Origin: Cryobacterium sp. N22
Lineage (GTDB): Bacteria > Actinomycetota > Actinomycetes > Actinomycetales > Microbacteriaceae
Length of the DNA stretch: 64,000 nucleotides
Reading direction: 5' to 3'
Assembly (NCBI RefSeq): GCF_002929555.1
Contig: NZ_PJJP01000038.1
Coordinates: forward strand, 1 to 64,000
Under the pieces are notes generated by a model, which ran no database searches, was not told the origin of the DNA, and was given only the letters and a program-made list of their open reading frames with translations. Within the stretch, counting starts at the first letter, position 1. Each line of letters opens with the position of its first letter. This document shows, in pieces, positions 1-7,733 of the stretch. The translations under genes were made by a program, and so were the position numbers.

Positions 1-69
1 AGTACGGGCATTCGGGGGAAACAACTTGCCCATGAAACGCTCCTTAGATCAGAGCGTTGCTACGACCGT

Positions 70-606
70 ATGACTTTGCCCACCAGCGAAGGCGGGAAGT
101 CCGCAATTGAGTCTCAGGGCGTCCCGAGTGTCGGTGGCTCGGCTCACGATTCCTACATGAACGAGCCGACCCCCAACATCCACGACGTCATCCACACCGT
201 CTTTGGCGGCGCCTTCGACGAGAGCACGGGCATCAGACGCCGCCGCGTGCAGCAGGTCGAACAGAACCTTCGCGCCTACATCCACGCCGAAGTCGACAGA
301 TACCTCACGGACGACGAACGTACCCTGCTTGCCGCCGAGCGGGAGTTCGCACCCGATGGCGCCGCGTGCCGCGCACTCGAAGCCGAGGTGCTGCTCGCTG
401 CATTGACCGGTTTCATCGCCCCGCCGTACTTGGCGTCCGACCTGCTGCTGAGACGCGCGCAGGCGGCCGAGAGAGTATTGGCCAAGATGTCCGTGCAGGA
501 CCGCGAACACATGGAGCGCGTGATCAGCCGCGTCACGGATCACCCATCGTCGACCGGCCCCGAGATCGAGGGCAGGCAGTCGACGATCCACCCAAGCTTC
601 GAGTGA
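70..606 (+). CDS. Hypothetical protein, 178 aa
   Basis: I do not recognise this protein. It is soluble, charged and mostly helical in appearance, with no signal peptide, membrane segment or catalytic motif that I can name; the central part (about residues 45-160) is rich in Arg, Glu and Ala. Codon use is like the neighbours, with G/C at third positions, which supports a real gene. The start is uncertain: ATG at 70 was taken, but the same frame is open to the left edge, and a second ATG at 157 (protein starting MNEPTPN) is possible. A short frame ending at 71-73 would overlap ATG 70 by ATGA, so an upstream gene may be cut by the window edge. The 3' end converges with the YbaK gene. Confidence 0.6.
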   Translation: MTLPTSEGGKSAIESQGVPSVGGSAHDSYMNEPTPNIHDVIHTVFGGAFDESTGIRRRRVQQVEQNLRAYIHAEVDRYLTDDERTLLAAEREFAPDGAACRALEAEVLLAALTGFIAPPYLASDLLLRRAQAAERVLAKMSVQDREHMERVISRVTDHPSSTGPEIEGRQSTIHPSFE

Positions 607-686
607 GTGAGCCTCCGGAGATCCGCCTCGACGACCTGCCCGAGCGGCCGCGGACGATTCCAGTGTCGAACGCGGGTTGCGGACGC

Positions 687-1169
687 CTATTTCGGCGGAA
701 CGACGGGGGTCGCCTCGCCACCGGTGAGGCGGAGCAGCTCGGCGAACGTCGTGGGGAAAACCGTGTGCGCGTGGCCCGCTGCGGCCCAGACCACGGGGTA
801 GTCGGCGAGGTCCTGGTCGACCACGGTGCGAATCGGCGACGGATGACCGATGGGCGCGACCCCGCCGATCACCTGCCCGGTGGCCTCCTTCACCAGGTCC
901 TTGGACGCGCGACCGATGGTGCCGCCGAGCTGCTCCCCCAGCCAGGCCGTGTCCACCCGGTGCGCCCCGGAGGTCAGGACCAGCAGCGGGTCACCGTCGA
1001 GGGTGAAGACCAGCGAGTTCGCGATGGCGCCCACCTCGATGCCCAGCGCAGCGGCTGCCGCGACAGCCGTCGTGGCCGCGTCGTCGAACCAGCGGATCTC
1101 CGGGTCGAGGCCCTGCGCGTTCAGCGCCAAGCGCACTCTGTCAACGGCCGGATGCGCGGTGTTCACCAT
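687..1169 (-). CDS. YbaK/EbsC-family aminoacyl-tRNA deacylase
   Basis: This 160-residue protein matches the YbaK/ProX-like editing-domain family, which hydrolyses mischarged tRNAs such as Cys-tRNAPro or Ala-tRNAPro in the cytoplasm. Seen: the single alpha/beta domain, with the family-like stretches AIANSLVF near residue 48, the conserved lysine region KDLVKEATGQVIGG near residue 90 (a Lys-x(n)-Gly-x-GG pattern) and VWAAAGHAHTVF near 127. The length equals a stand-alone editing protein, with no ProRS attached. The ATG at 1169 follows a -10-like TAGGAT by exactly six bases, so the mRNA is probably leaderless. It is monocistronic and divergent from the gamma carbonic anhydrase. The exact tRNA substrate cannot be told from sequence. 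Confidence 0.88.
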   Translation of the reverse strand: MVNTAHPAVDRVRLALNAQGLDPEIRWFDDAATTAVAAAAALGIEVGAIANSLVFTLDGDPLLVLTSGAHRVDTAWLGEQLGGTIGRASKDLVKEATGQVIGGVAPIGHPSPIRTVVDQDLADYPVVWAAAGHAHTVFPTTFAELLRLTGGEATPVVPPK

Positions 1170-1175
1170 CCCAGA

Positions 1176-1181
1176 ATCCTA
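1176..1181 (-). promoter_or_regulatory. -10 element, leaderless promoter of the YbaK gene
   Basis: On the minus strand TAGGAT is followed by six bases and the ATG at 1169. Transcription usually starts 6-7 bases after the -10 hexamer, so the start codon would be the 5' end of the mRNA. No Shine-Dalgarno sequence lies in the gap. Confidence 0.6.
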
Positions 1182-1233
1182 GAGCCCAGCATCCGCCCGC
1201 GCACGATGCCAGGACGGCGGCTCGGAGGTCGGC

Positions 1234-1307
1234 AATAAGGACATAGGTCGGAAATAAGGACGCCGTGGCGGATTCCGTCCTTTTTTGCTCACTTTTTCCT
1301 TATCTCC
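1234..1307. repeat. Imperfect palindrome, family 1 (ATAAGGAC), copy a
   Basis: The left arm reads AATAAGGACATAGGTCGGAA and the right arm, read on the minus strand, begins GATAAGGAAAAAGTGAG. The two arms differ from each other but both contain ATAAGGA and a second AAGGAC. A second copy in the opposite orientation lies at 40120-40193. It occupies most of the divergent gap between the YbaK and carbonic anhydrase genes and its A/T runs are unusual for this chromosome. Confidence 0.75.
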
Positions 1308-1369
1308 GGCGCCCGCACGCCTGCACGGGCCTACGGACTGGCTTCAGCCGCAACCTGCTGTCGGCTAAC

Positions 1370-1375
1370 TAGGGT
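1370..1375 (+). promoter_or_regulatory. -10 element, leaderless promoter of the gamma carbonic anhydrase gene
   Basis: TAGGGT, then GGACCC, then the ATG at 1382: the six-base spacing predicts transcription starting at or next to the start codon. There is no Shine-Dalgarno sequence. Confidence 0.55.
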
Positions 1376-1381
1376 GGACCC

Positions 1382-1915
1382 ATGACCGCCGACAGCGCCG
1401 CCCGAATCATCACCCTGCCCGACCGACCGGGGCCGCAGGTGGCCGAGAGCGCGTTCGTCGCCCCCGGCGCCGTGCTCGTGGGCATCGTGAGCCTGGCCGA
1501 GCACTCCAGCGTCTGGTACAACGCGGTGCTGCGCGCCGAGGCCGAGCCCATTCGTATCGGCGCGGGCTCCAACCTGCAGGACAACGTCTCCTGCCACGTT
1601 GACGCGGGGTTCCCGCTCACCGTGGGCCGCGACGTCTCCGTGGGCCACGGCGCGGTGCTGCACGGCTGCACGGTGGAGGACGGCGCCCTGATCGGCATGG
1701 CCGCCACGGTGCTGAACGGTGCCGTCATCGGCGCCGCCTCGCTCCTGGCCGCGGGCGCCGTGGTGCTCGAGGGCACCATCGTGCCGCCCGGCTCCCTCGT
1801 GGCCGGCGTGCCCGCCAAGGTGCGCCGCAGCCTCACGCCAGACGAAATCGACGGCATCCGCCACAACGCCGAAGCGTACCTGGGCCACGCGGCCCTGCAT
1901 CGCCTCGCGAACTGA
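1382..1915 (+). CDS. Gamma carbonic anhydrase family protein
   Basis: A left-handed beta-helix protein of 177 residues built from hexapeptide repeats (for example VAPGAVLVGIV at residues 26-36 and later GMAATVLNGAVIG). His72 in SCHVD, His89 and His94 in VGHGAVLHGC are placed as the three zinc ligands of the gamma-class carbonic anhydrase/YrdA/CaiE family, so zinc binding is likely. Members interconvert CO2 and bicarbonate or are carnitine-pathway accessory proteins; activity here is not proven. The stop codon TGA at 1913-1915 lies inside a palindromic repeat (1906-1964), so the last residues RLAN are partly encoded by that repeat. It is transcribed alone from a leaderless-type promoter and converges with folD. 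Confidence 0.9.
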   Translation: MTADSAARIITLPDRPGPQVAESAFVAPGAVLVGIVSLAEHSSVWYNAVLRAEAEPIRIGAGSNLQDNVSCHVDAGFPLTVGRDVSVGHGAVLHGCTVEDGALIGMAATVLNGAVIGAASLLAAGAVVLEGTIVPPGSLVAGVPAKVRRSLTPDEIDGIRHNAEAYLGHAALHRLAN

Positions 1916-1964
1916 GAGAAAAGCCCCAGGATCCTCGGGATTGGGGCTTAACTCACAGTTCGCG
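1906..1964. repeat. Imperfect palindrome, family 2 (CGCGAACTGTGAG), copy a; probable bidirectional terminator
   Basis: Outer arms CGCGAACTGAGAG and CTCACAGTTCGCG and inner arms AAGCCCCA / TGGGGCTT pair around a 13-base loop, 59 bp in all. It stands between the convergent ends of the carbonic anhydrase gene and folD, and contains the former's stop codon. Copies b (23893-23953) and c (56034-56092) share both the outer and inner arms. Confidence 0.85.
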
Positions 1965-1973
1965 GATGGGGCG

Positions 1974-2858
1974 CTAGGGCTTGAGGAGGCGCTCGGAGGC
2001 CTTGACCACGTTGGCCAGCAGCATCGCGCGGGTCATCGGGCCCACGCCGCGGGGGTTGGGCGAGAGGTAGCCGGCCACGGCGGCGACGTCGGGGTGCACG
2101 TCTCCGGTGAGGATGCCCTTGCCGGTCTCCGGGTTCTCCACCCGGGTGATGCCCACGTCGAGCACGGCCGCGCCGGGCTTGATCCAGTCGGCCTGCACCA
2201 GGTGCGGCACGCCGACGGCGGCCACGACGATGTCGGCGCGGCGCACCTCGGCGGCCAGATCCACGGTGCGGGAGTGGGTGAGGGTGACGGTGGCGTCCAG
2301 GCCCTTGCGGGTGAACAGCAGGCCGAGCGGTCGGCCCACGGTGAGGCCGCGGCCGATCACGACCACGTTCTTGCCCGCGATCGGCACGTCATAGCGGCGC
2401 AGCAGCTCCACGATGCCGGCCGGGGTGCAGGGCAGCGGCGAGCTGAGCTCCCCCTCGATGCCGAGCACCAACCGGCCCAGGTTGGTGGGGTGCAGGCCGT
2501 CGGCGTCCTTGGCCGGGTCCATCAACTCGAGCATGGCGTTCTCGTTGTGGCCCACCGGCAGCGGCAGCTGGATGATGTAGCCGGTGACTTCGCGGGCGGC
2601 GTTGAGGTCAGCGATCGCGGCGCGCACATCCGCGCTCGTCGCGGAGCCGGGCAGGTCCACCCGGATCGACTCGATGCCCACCTCGGCGCAGTCCCGGTGC
2701 TTGCCGGCCACGTAGGAGCGCGAACCCGGGTCGTCGCCGACGAGCAGGGTGCCGAGCCCGGGCACGATGCCCTGCGCGGCCAGCGCGCGCACGCGCTCGG
2801 TGAGTTCTTGCTTGACCTGGGTCGCGGTGGCGACGCCGTCGAGGGTGAGTGCGGTCAT
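1974..2858 (-). CDS. folD: Bifunctional methylene-THF dehydrogenase / methenyl-THF cyclohydrolase
   Basis: FolD converts 5,10-methylene-THF to 10-formyl-THF using NADP, in the cytoplasm. The 294 residues are the usual length. Seen: the [14 protein letters not shown] segment carrying the catalytic Tyr and Lys (Y-x3-K), IIQLPLP near residue 94, [11 protein letters not shown] near 143, the NADP-binding GRGLTVGRP near 170, and the terminal [13 protein letters not shown]. It lies 161 bp downstream of glyA in the same direction, so SHMT and FolD would act in sequence (serine to methylene-THF to formyl-THF). A -10-like TAGATC nine bases before the ATG and a hairpin after glyA suggest that it also has its own promoter. 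The purine genes purN and purH in this window consume its product. Confidence 0.97.
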   Translation of the reverse strand: MTALTLDGVATATQVKQELTERVRALAAQGIVPGLGTLLVGDDPGSRSYVAGKHRDCAEVGIESIRVDLPGSATSADVRAAIADLNAAREVTGYIIQLPLPVGHNENAMLELMDPAKDADGLHPTNLGRLVLGIEGELSSPLPCTPAGIVELLRRYDVPIAGKNVVVIGRGLTVGRPLGLLFTRKGLDATVTLTHSRTVDLAAEVRRADIVVAAVGVPHLVQADWIKPGAAVLDVGITRVENPETGKGILTGDVHPDVAAVAGYLSPNPRGVGPMTRAMLLANVVKASERLLKP

Positions 2859-2973
2859 GCGAAATCCGATCTATTGGTGATGCTGCGCGCCGGCCCCAGC
2901 CTGGGGCTGCGCGCCATTCTGGCTATCACAGCGCCGAGCCTGAACGGGCGGCGAGGAGATACCGGGCGCCGTC

Positions 2974-3007
2974 GACGGATGCGCTCACGAGAGTGGGCGC
3001 ATCCGTC
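2974..3007 (-). terminator. Hairpin downstream of glyA
   Basis: GACGGATGCGC pairs perfectly with GCGCATCCGTC around a short centre that can itself pair (CAC/GTG). It lies 12 bases after the glyA stop codon. No U-tract follows, as is common in high-G+C bacteria; it may weaken read-through into folD. Confidence 0.6.
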
Positions 3008-3019
3008 ACGGCAACGGGC

Positions 3020-4318
3020 CTACTGGGAGAGGCCGGGGTACAGCGGGAACGCGTCGGTGAGGCCCTTCACCCGGGCGCGGAGGGCCTGGATGTCGGCGCC
3101 GGGCAGGAGCGCCTCGGCGATGACGTCGGACACCACGGTGAACTCGGCGTCGCCGAAACCCCGGGTGGCCAGGGCGGGCGTGCCGATGCGGAGGCCGGAG
3201 GTGACCATCGGCGGGCGCGGGTCGAACGGCACCGAGTTGCGGTTGACGGTGATGCCCACCTCGTGCAGCGCGTCTTCGGCCTGCTGGCCGTTGATCTCGG
3301 AGTTGCGGAGGTCGGCGAGCACCAGGTGCACGTCGGTGCCGCCGGTGAGCACGTCGATGCCCGCGGCGCGGGAGTCGTCGGCGGTGAGCCGGTCGGCGAG
3401 GATCCGGGCGCCGCGGAGGGTGCGCTCCTGGCGTTCCTTGAACTCGGGCAGCGCGGCGAGCTTGAACGCGGTGGCCTTGGCGGCGATCACGTGCATGAGC
3501 GGCCCGCCCTGCTGGCCGGGGAACACGTTGGAGTTGAGCTTCTTCGCCAGCGCGGTGTCGCGGGAGAGGATGAAGCCCGAGCGCGGGCCGGCGAGGGTCT
3601 TGTGCACGGTGCTGGAGACGACGTCGGCGTACGGCACCGGTGACGGGTGCAGGCCGGCGGCGACGAGTCCGGCGAAGTGGGCCATGTCGACCCAGAGCTT
3701 GGCGCCGACCTCGTCGGCGATGGCGCGGAACGCGGCGAAGTCGAGCTGGCGGGGGTAGGCCGACCAACCGGCGATGATGACCTGCGGCTTGTGCTCGAGG
3801 GCCTTGTCGCGCACCACGTCCATGTCGACGCGGAAGGTCTCCGGGTCGACGCCGTAGGCGACCGGGTTGTAGAGCTTGCCGGAGAAGTTGAGCTTCATGC
3901 CGTGGGTGAGGTGGCCGCCGTGCGCCAACTCCAGGCCCAGGATGGTGTCGCCAGGGGTGGCGATCGCGGAGAGCACCGCGGCGTTGGCGGTGGCGCCGGA
4001 GTGCGGCTGCACGTTCGCGTACTCGGCGCCGAACAGGCTCTTGGCCCGGTCGATGGCGAGCTGCTCGGCCACGTCGACGTACTCGCAGCCACCGTAGTAA
4101 CGGCGGCCGGGGTAGCCCTCGGCGTACTTGTTGGTGAGCACCGACCCCTGCGACTGCAGGATGGCACGGGGCACGAAGTTCTCGCTGGCGATCATCTCGA
4201 GGTAGTCGCGCTGGCGACCAAGCTCCTGCTCGAGGATCGCGGCGATCTCGGGGTCGACGACCTCGAGGGGCTCGTTGAAGGTGGAGGGTACGGAACTGGT
4301 AAGCACTGTGTCGGACAC
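3020..4318 (-). CDS. glyA: Serine hydroxymethyltransferase
   Basis: SHMT makes glycine and 5,10-methylene-THF from serine and THF, with pyridoxal phosphate, and is the main source of one-carbon units. The 432 residues are full length. Seen: [10 protein letters not shown] and [13 protein letters not shown] at the N-terminal third, the substrate/PLP pocket [12 protein letters not shown], and the PLP lysine in [13 protein letters not shown]. The start is GTG at 4318, chosen because AAGGAG stands seven bases upstream; many relatives start at the same region. The 5' untranslated region is a ZTP riboswitch (4352-4434), so expression should rise when 10-formyl-THF is short and ZMP/ZTP builds up. folD follows downstream. 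Confidence 0.98.
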   Translation of the reverse strand: MSDTVLTSSVPSTFNEPLEVVDPEIAAILEQELGRQRDYLEMIASENFVPRAILQSQGSVLTNKYAEGYPGRRYYGGCEYVDVAEQLAIDRAKSLFGAEYANVQPHSGATANAAVLSAIATPGDTILGLELAHGGHLTHGMKLNFSGKLYNPVAYGVDPETFRVDMDVVRDKALEHKPQVIIAGWSAYPRQLDFAAFRAIADEVGAKLWVDMAHFAGLVAAGLHPSPVPYADVVSSTVHKTLAGPRSGFILSRDTALAKKLNSNVFPGQQGGPLMHVIAAKATAFKLAALPEFKERQERTLRGARILADRLTADDSRAAGIDVLTGGTDVHLVLADLRNSEINGQQAEDALHEVGITVNRNSVPFDPRPPMVTSGLRIGTPALATRGFGDAEFTVVSDVIAEALLPGADIQALRARVKGLTDAFPLYPGLSQ

Positions 4319-4351
4319 GGGAGAACTCCTTGAGACTATCGATGGATGTGT

Positions 4352-4434
4352 CGTGGCCCAGGCGTGCGGTCACTAACCGTGTCAGTCGCTCCCCGATGGT
4401 GACCCATCTTTCGTGCTACGCCAGTCGCGACCCG
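4352..4434 (-). promoter_or_regulatory. ZTP (pfl/ZMP) riboswitch upstream of glyA
   Basis: Read on the minus strand the region contains all conserved parts of the pfl motif in order: GGGTCGCGACTGGCG (5' domain), GATGGGTCACCATCGGGGAGCG (second strand of the first domain, given here in two parts: GATGGGTCACCATC then GGGGAGCG), a variable hairpin (ACGGTTAGTGACCGC), and CGCCTGGGC (3' pseudoknot domain). It ends 33 bases before the GTG of glyA, close to the AAGGAG ribosome-binding site. A -10-like TAGTAT at 4438-4443 overlaps the mrpG stop codon and would start the RNA almost exactly at the aptamer. Established knowledge: this class binds ZMP and ZTP and controls folate and glyA genes. No clear intrinsic terminator is visible, so control may be at translation initiation. 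Confidence 0.93.
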
Positions 4435-4443
4435 GCAATACTA

Positions 4444-4782
4444 TCAGCCGCGTGCGTTCCGCAGCTCGTCGATCACGAGCAGATCTGGTCGCAGGTGGTC
4501 GGTTTGGTAGGAGGCGCGGGCCACGAGGTGCGCGGCCATCGGTGCGGTGAGCGCCTGGAAGAGCACGATCGCGACCACCAGGGTGACGGTGCCGACGCTG
4601 AAGTTGGTCACCGCGATGTCCAGGGTGACCGCCATCAGGCCGAGGATCTGCGGCTTGGTGGCGGAGTGCAGCCGGGTGAGCACATCGGGGAAGCGCAGCA
4701 GGCCGACGCCGGCGGCGAGGCACATCAGGGCGGCGAGCAGCACCAGGACCGCGGTGACCACGTCGCTCCAGGGCGCGTTCAT
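4444..4782 (-). CDS. mrpG: Na+/H+ antiporter subunit MrpG
   Basis: Small inner-membrane subunit of the Mrp complex, 112 residues, with three predicted membrane segments (about residues 8-27, 42-62 and 65-84). Family marks are AAGVGLLRFPDVLTRLHSATKPQ and the following GLMAVTLD. It overlaps the mrpF stop codon by ATGA and is the last gene of the seven-gene operon. Its stop codon overlaps the -10-like hexamer of the glyA riboswitch transcript. Confidence 0.95.
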   Translation of the reverse strand: MNAPWSDVVTAVLVLLAALMCLAAGVGLLRFPDVLTRLHSATKPQILGLMAVTLDIAVTNFSVGTVTLVVAIVLFQALTAPMAAHLVARASYQTDHLRPDLLVIDELRNARG

Positions 4783-5051
4783 GCGCGGTCCCGGCCGGGC
4801 AGGAATCGGGCGACGCTGAGCGAGCCGAGCACGGCGAACAGGGCCAGCACCAGCAGCACCGGCAGGTTGTCGGTGTGCCGGTTGAACGCCATCTCGGCGC
4901 CGAGCGCACAGATGATGGTGGCCACAAGAACGTCGGAGGCGATCACCCTGTCGAGCACCGACGGTCCGCGGATGATGCGGTAGACGGCGGCGACGGCGCC
5001 GACGCCGAACATGAGTCCGGCGACGATGGCGACGATGTCCATGGGGGTCAT
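4779..5051 (-). CDS. mrpF: Na+/H+ antiporter subunit MrpF
   Basis: A 90-residue membrane subunit with three predicted helices. The stretch YRIIRGPSVLDRVIASDVLV is the family signature (RGPS..DR..A.D). The ATG at 5051 overlaps the mrpE stop by ATGA and its own stop overlaps mrpG by the same arrangement, so translational coupling is expected. Confidence 0.95.
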   Translation of the reverse strand: MTPMDIVAIVAGLMFGVGAVAAVYRIIRGPSVLDRVIASDVLVATIICALGAEMAFNRHTDNLPVLLVLALFAVLGSLSVARFLPGRDRA

Positions 5052-5677
5052 GCCTGCGCTCCGTTCTGGGGGTCGGCGGGGGTGTGCGGGCCGGCTACCT
5101 GGTCGAGGCCACGGCGCACGTCTTCTTCGGCGCGCACCCTGGACACCCGTTCCACGTCTTCGGCCGAGCCGAACGCCAGCACGATACGACGCTCGGTGGC
5201 CAGCACCCGGGAGCGGAACTTCTCGGTCGCCGCCACGTCGGGCATGTTGATCACGTGCAGGTACAGGGTGGAGTCGACCCGTTCGATGTCGACCACGATC
5301 GAGCCAGGCACGATGGAGGTGGCCACGGCGGTCCAGGTGAGGATGAGGTCGCTGCGGGTGCGCAGGTGCACCGCCACGATGGCGTTGCTCGGGGTGTACC
5401 GGGGGCCCAGGGCGAGCCAGGACACGTCGATGGAGGCGCGCACGATGTCGAAGAGCAGCTTGCCGAACAGCCACACGGTGCGCCAGAGGTTGAGCCGGCC
5501 GCTCAGCTGCACCGCCGGCAGGTAGAACACGATGGACACGACCGCGGCGAAGATCACCCCGGTGAGCAGGTTCAGCCAGGAGAACTTGCCCCACAACAGC
5601 GCCCAGAGCAGCACCAGGCCGAGGAACAGCGGCAGCTGGTTCACGGCGGCGGCGAGGCGCTCCCGGCGCGCACTCAC
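5048..5677 (-). CDS. mrpE: Na+/H+ antiporter subunit MrpE
   Basis: MrpE, 209 residues: N-terminal membrane segments (NQLPLFLGLVLLWALLWG and the following LLTGVIFAAVVSIVFYL) and a cytoplasmic C-terminal half containing RVDSTLYLHVINM, typical of the family. It is longer than the roughly 160-residue MrpE of Bacillus because of an Arg/Glu-rich C-terminal tail. I chose the GTG at 5677 because it forms a GTGA overlap with the mrpD stop codon, like the other junctions of the operon, and leaves only nine residues before the first helix. Confidence 0.92.
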   Translation of the reverse strand: MSARRERLAAAVNQLPLFLGLVLLWALLWGKFSWLNLLTGVIFAAVVSIVFYLPAVQLSGRLNLWRTVWLFGKLLFDIVRASIDVSWLALGPRYTPSNAIVAVHLRTRSDLILTWTAVATSIVPGSIVVDIERVDSTLYLHVINMPDVAATEKFRSRVLATERRIVLAFGSAEDVERVSRVRAEEDVRRGLDQVAGPHTPADPQNGAQA

Positions 5678-7233
5678 GGGGCACCGCCGGGGAAGACGGC
5701 GTCGATGTAGGTCGACGGTTCTTCGATGTTCGCGGCGGCGCGGGCGGCGAGGTCGAAGGCGGGGCCGGCGAAGACCGTGAGGCACACGGTGAGCGCCAGC
5801 ATGGTGGCGGTGGCCGCGGTCATCAGCGGTGATGTGGTCTTGGTCAGGACGGTGCCCTCGTCGTGCGGGTCGTCCTGCAGGGCGTCGAGCATGGCGGAGT
5901 CGTAGTTCTCCACGTCGCGTCGCGGCCGCCAGAACGCCATGTTCCAGGCCCGGGCCAGGGCGTACAGGGTCAGCAGCGACGTCGCCGCGCCGCCGGCGAG
6001 CAGCAGGTAGTTCAGGCCCCCGCCGACCTGCACGCCCGCGTCGAACAGGGCCACCTTGCCCAGGAACCCGGAGAACGGCGGGATGCCGCCGAGGTTCAGC
6101 GCCCCGATGAAGAACAGGATGGCGACGAACGGGGCGGCCTTGAGCATCCCGCCGAGCCGGGCCAGCGAGGTGGTGCCGCCGATGCGCTCGATGAGCCCGG
6201 CGCACAGGAACAGTGTCGTCTGGATCATGATGTGGTGCACGACGTAGTAGATGGTGGCCGCGATCGCCGCCTCGGTGCCGATGGCGATGCCGAAGATCAT
6301 GTAGCCGATGTGACTGACCAGCGTGAACGAGAGCAGTCGCTTGATATCGGCCTGGGCCAGCGCGCCGAGGATGCCGATCACCATGGTGAGCAGGGCCACG
6401 ATCATCAGCGGCACCTGGAGCCGGTTGTCGGGGAACAGCAGCGTCTGGGTGCGCAGGATCGCGTACACGCCGACCTTGGTGAGCAGTCCGGCGAACACCG
6501 CCGTGACCGGTGCCGGGGCCGTCGGGTAGGAGTCCGGCAGCCAGAACGACAGTGGGAACACCGCCGCCTTGACGCTGAAGGCGATGAGCAGCATCAGGCC
6601 GAGGATCAGCTGCACGTCGCCGGGCAGCTCCGGGATGCGTTCGGCCAGCAGCGCCAGTGTGACGGTGCCGGTGGCGCCGTAGATGAGCGCGATGGCGGAG
6701 AGGAACAGGATCGAGGAGACCAGGCTGACGACGATGTAGGTCACGCCGGCGCGGATGCGTGCACCGGTGCCGCCGAGGGTCAGCAGCACGTAGCTGGCCG
6801 AGAGCAGCATCTCGAAGCCCACGTACATGTTGAACAGGTCGCCCGCGATGAACGCGTTGAACAGCCCGGCCGCCAGGACCAGGTAGGTGGGGTGGAAGAT
6901 CGACACCGGGGTTTCCCGGTCGCCCTCGACGATGCCCTGGCCGACGGCGAAGAGCAGCACGCCGAGCAGCATCAAGGCCGAGACTATGAGCATGATCGCC
7001 GACAACCTGTCGACGACGAGCACGATGCCCCACGGCGCCTGCCAGTCGCCCACGTGCACCACGGCGGGGCCCTGCTGGTCGACGAGCACCAGCAGGATGG
7101 CGCTGATCACGACGATCACGGTCAGCGAGAGCACGCTCACCATCACCTGGTAGCGCGAGCGGCGGCCGAGGGCGAGCGTGAGCGCGGCGCCGAGCAGCGG
7201 GATGGCGACCACGAGGGGCACGAGTACGTTCAT
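5674..7233 (-). CDS. mrpD: Na+/H+ antiporter subunit MrpD
   Basis: MrpD is one of the two NuoL/M/N-like, proton-channel subunits of the Mrp antiporter. Its 519 residues contain about 14 predicted membrane helices. Seen: the conserved region SVKAAVFPLSFWLPDSYPTAPAPVTAVFAG (shown in parts: SVKAAVFPLSFWLP and APAPVTAVFAG) with its key Lys, and KRLLSFTLVSHIGYM further on, which is the Lys/His helix of the proton path. Both ends overlap the neighbours by ATGA. Confidence 0.96.
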   Translation of the reverse strand: MNVLVPLVVAIPLLGAALTLALGRRSRYQVMVSVLSLTVIVVISAILLVLVDQQGPAVVHVGDWQAPWGIVLVVDRLSAIMLIVSALMLLGVLLFAVGQGIVEGDRETPVSIFHPTYLVLAAGLFNAFIAGDLFNMYVGFEMLLSASYVLLTLGGTGARIRAGVTYIVVSLVSSILFLSAIALIYGATGTVTLALLAERIPELPGDVQLILGLMLLIAFSVKAAVFPLSFWLPDSYPTAPAPVTAVFAGLLTKVGVYAILRTQTLLFPDNRLQVPLMIVALLTMVIGILGALAQADIKRLLSFTLVSHIGYMIFGIAIGTEAAIAATIYYVVHHIMIQTTLFLCAGLIERIGGTTSLARLGGMLKAAPFVAILFFIGALNLGGIPPFSGFLGKVALFDAGVQVGGGLNYLLLAGGAATSLLTLYALARAWNMAFWRPRRDVENYDSAMLDALQDDPHDEGTVLTKTTSPLMTAATATMLALTVCLTVFAGPAFDLAARAAANIEEPSTYIDAVFPGGAP

Positions 7234-7733
7234 GGGGTGCCGGCCTCCCGGTCGCTGTTGCCGGTGTTGTCCGCTCCGCTGCTGTCGTCGTCGCTGCCGT
7301 CCTCACTGGCGTCCAGCGACGCCTGCACGGCGGCCTCGTCGTCGGTGGAGGAGCGGAAGGTGACCTCGGAATCCTCGGTGGTCTCCGCGGCGTGCTCGTC
7401 GGTGAGGGTGTCGCCCTCGTCGCCGAGCTGGGCCAGCCACCAGGACCGGTAGATCAGCGCGAGCAGCAGGGCGGTGATGCCGAAGTTGATCACGATCGCG
7501 GTGAGCATCAGCACTTGCGGCACCGGGTCGGCCATGGTGTCGTCAAGGGCGGTGCCGGTGACGATCGGTGAGCTGCCGGGCCGGCCGCTCATGATGAAGA
7601 TCAGCAGGTTGGTGGCGTTGCCCACGAGCAGGAACCCGATCAGCACGCGGGTGAGGCTGCGCTCGAGCATGATGTAGATGCCCGCGGCGTACATCACCGC
7701 CATCACGATCACCAGGGTCAGGGAGGCGCTCAT
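7230..7733 (-). CDS. mrpC: Na+/H+ antiporter subunit MrpC, with acidic C-terminal tail
   Basis: MrpC is a NuoK-like three-helix membrane subunit. The first ~105 of 167 residues are the conserved part (GIYIMLERSLTRVLIGFLLVGNATNLLIF, here given in parts: IMLERSLTRVLIG and GNATNLLIF; then DPVPQVLMLTAIVI). The remaining ~60 residues are an Asp/Glu/Ser/Thr-rich tail without recognisable domain, longer than in most MrpC proteins; it should face the cytoplasm. Start and stop both use ATGA overlaps. Confidence 0.94.
   Translation of the reverse strand: MSASLTLVIVMAVMYAAGIYIMLERSLTRVLIGFLLVGNATNLLIFIMSGRPGSSPIVTGTALDDTMADPVPQVLMLTAIVINFGITALLLALIYRSWWLAQLGDEGDTLTDEHAAETTEDSEVTFRSSTDDEAAVQASLDASEDGSDDDSSGADNTGNSDREAGTP

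Noticed and set aside
2..73. Possible C-terminal end of a gene cut by the left edge (frame ending FGGNNLPMKRS... and TGA at 71-73)
   Set aside because: Only 24 codons are visible, the other frame is also open to the edge, and nothing identifies the protein.
1719..3758. 679-codon open frame on the plus strand over folD and glyA
   Set aside because: It is antisense to two unmistakable genes, is rich in Arg/Gly/His/Ala as shadow frames are in high-G+C DNA, and has no motif or ribosome-binding site.
5048..7306. 752-codon minus-strand frame including MrpE
   Set aside because: Only the last 209 codons are MrpE-like; the rest is the shifted frame of mrpD with Arg/Pro-rich composition. The GTGA junction at 5677 gives the true start.
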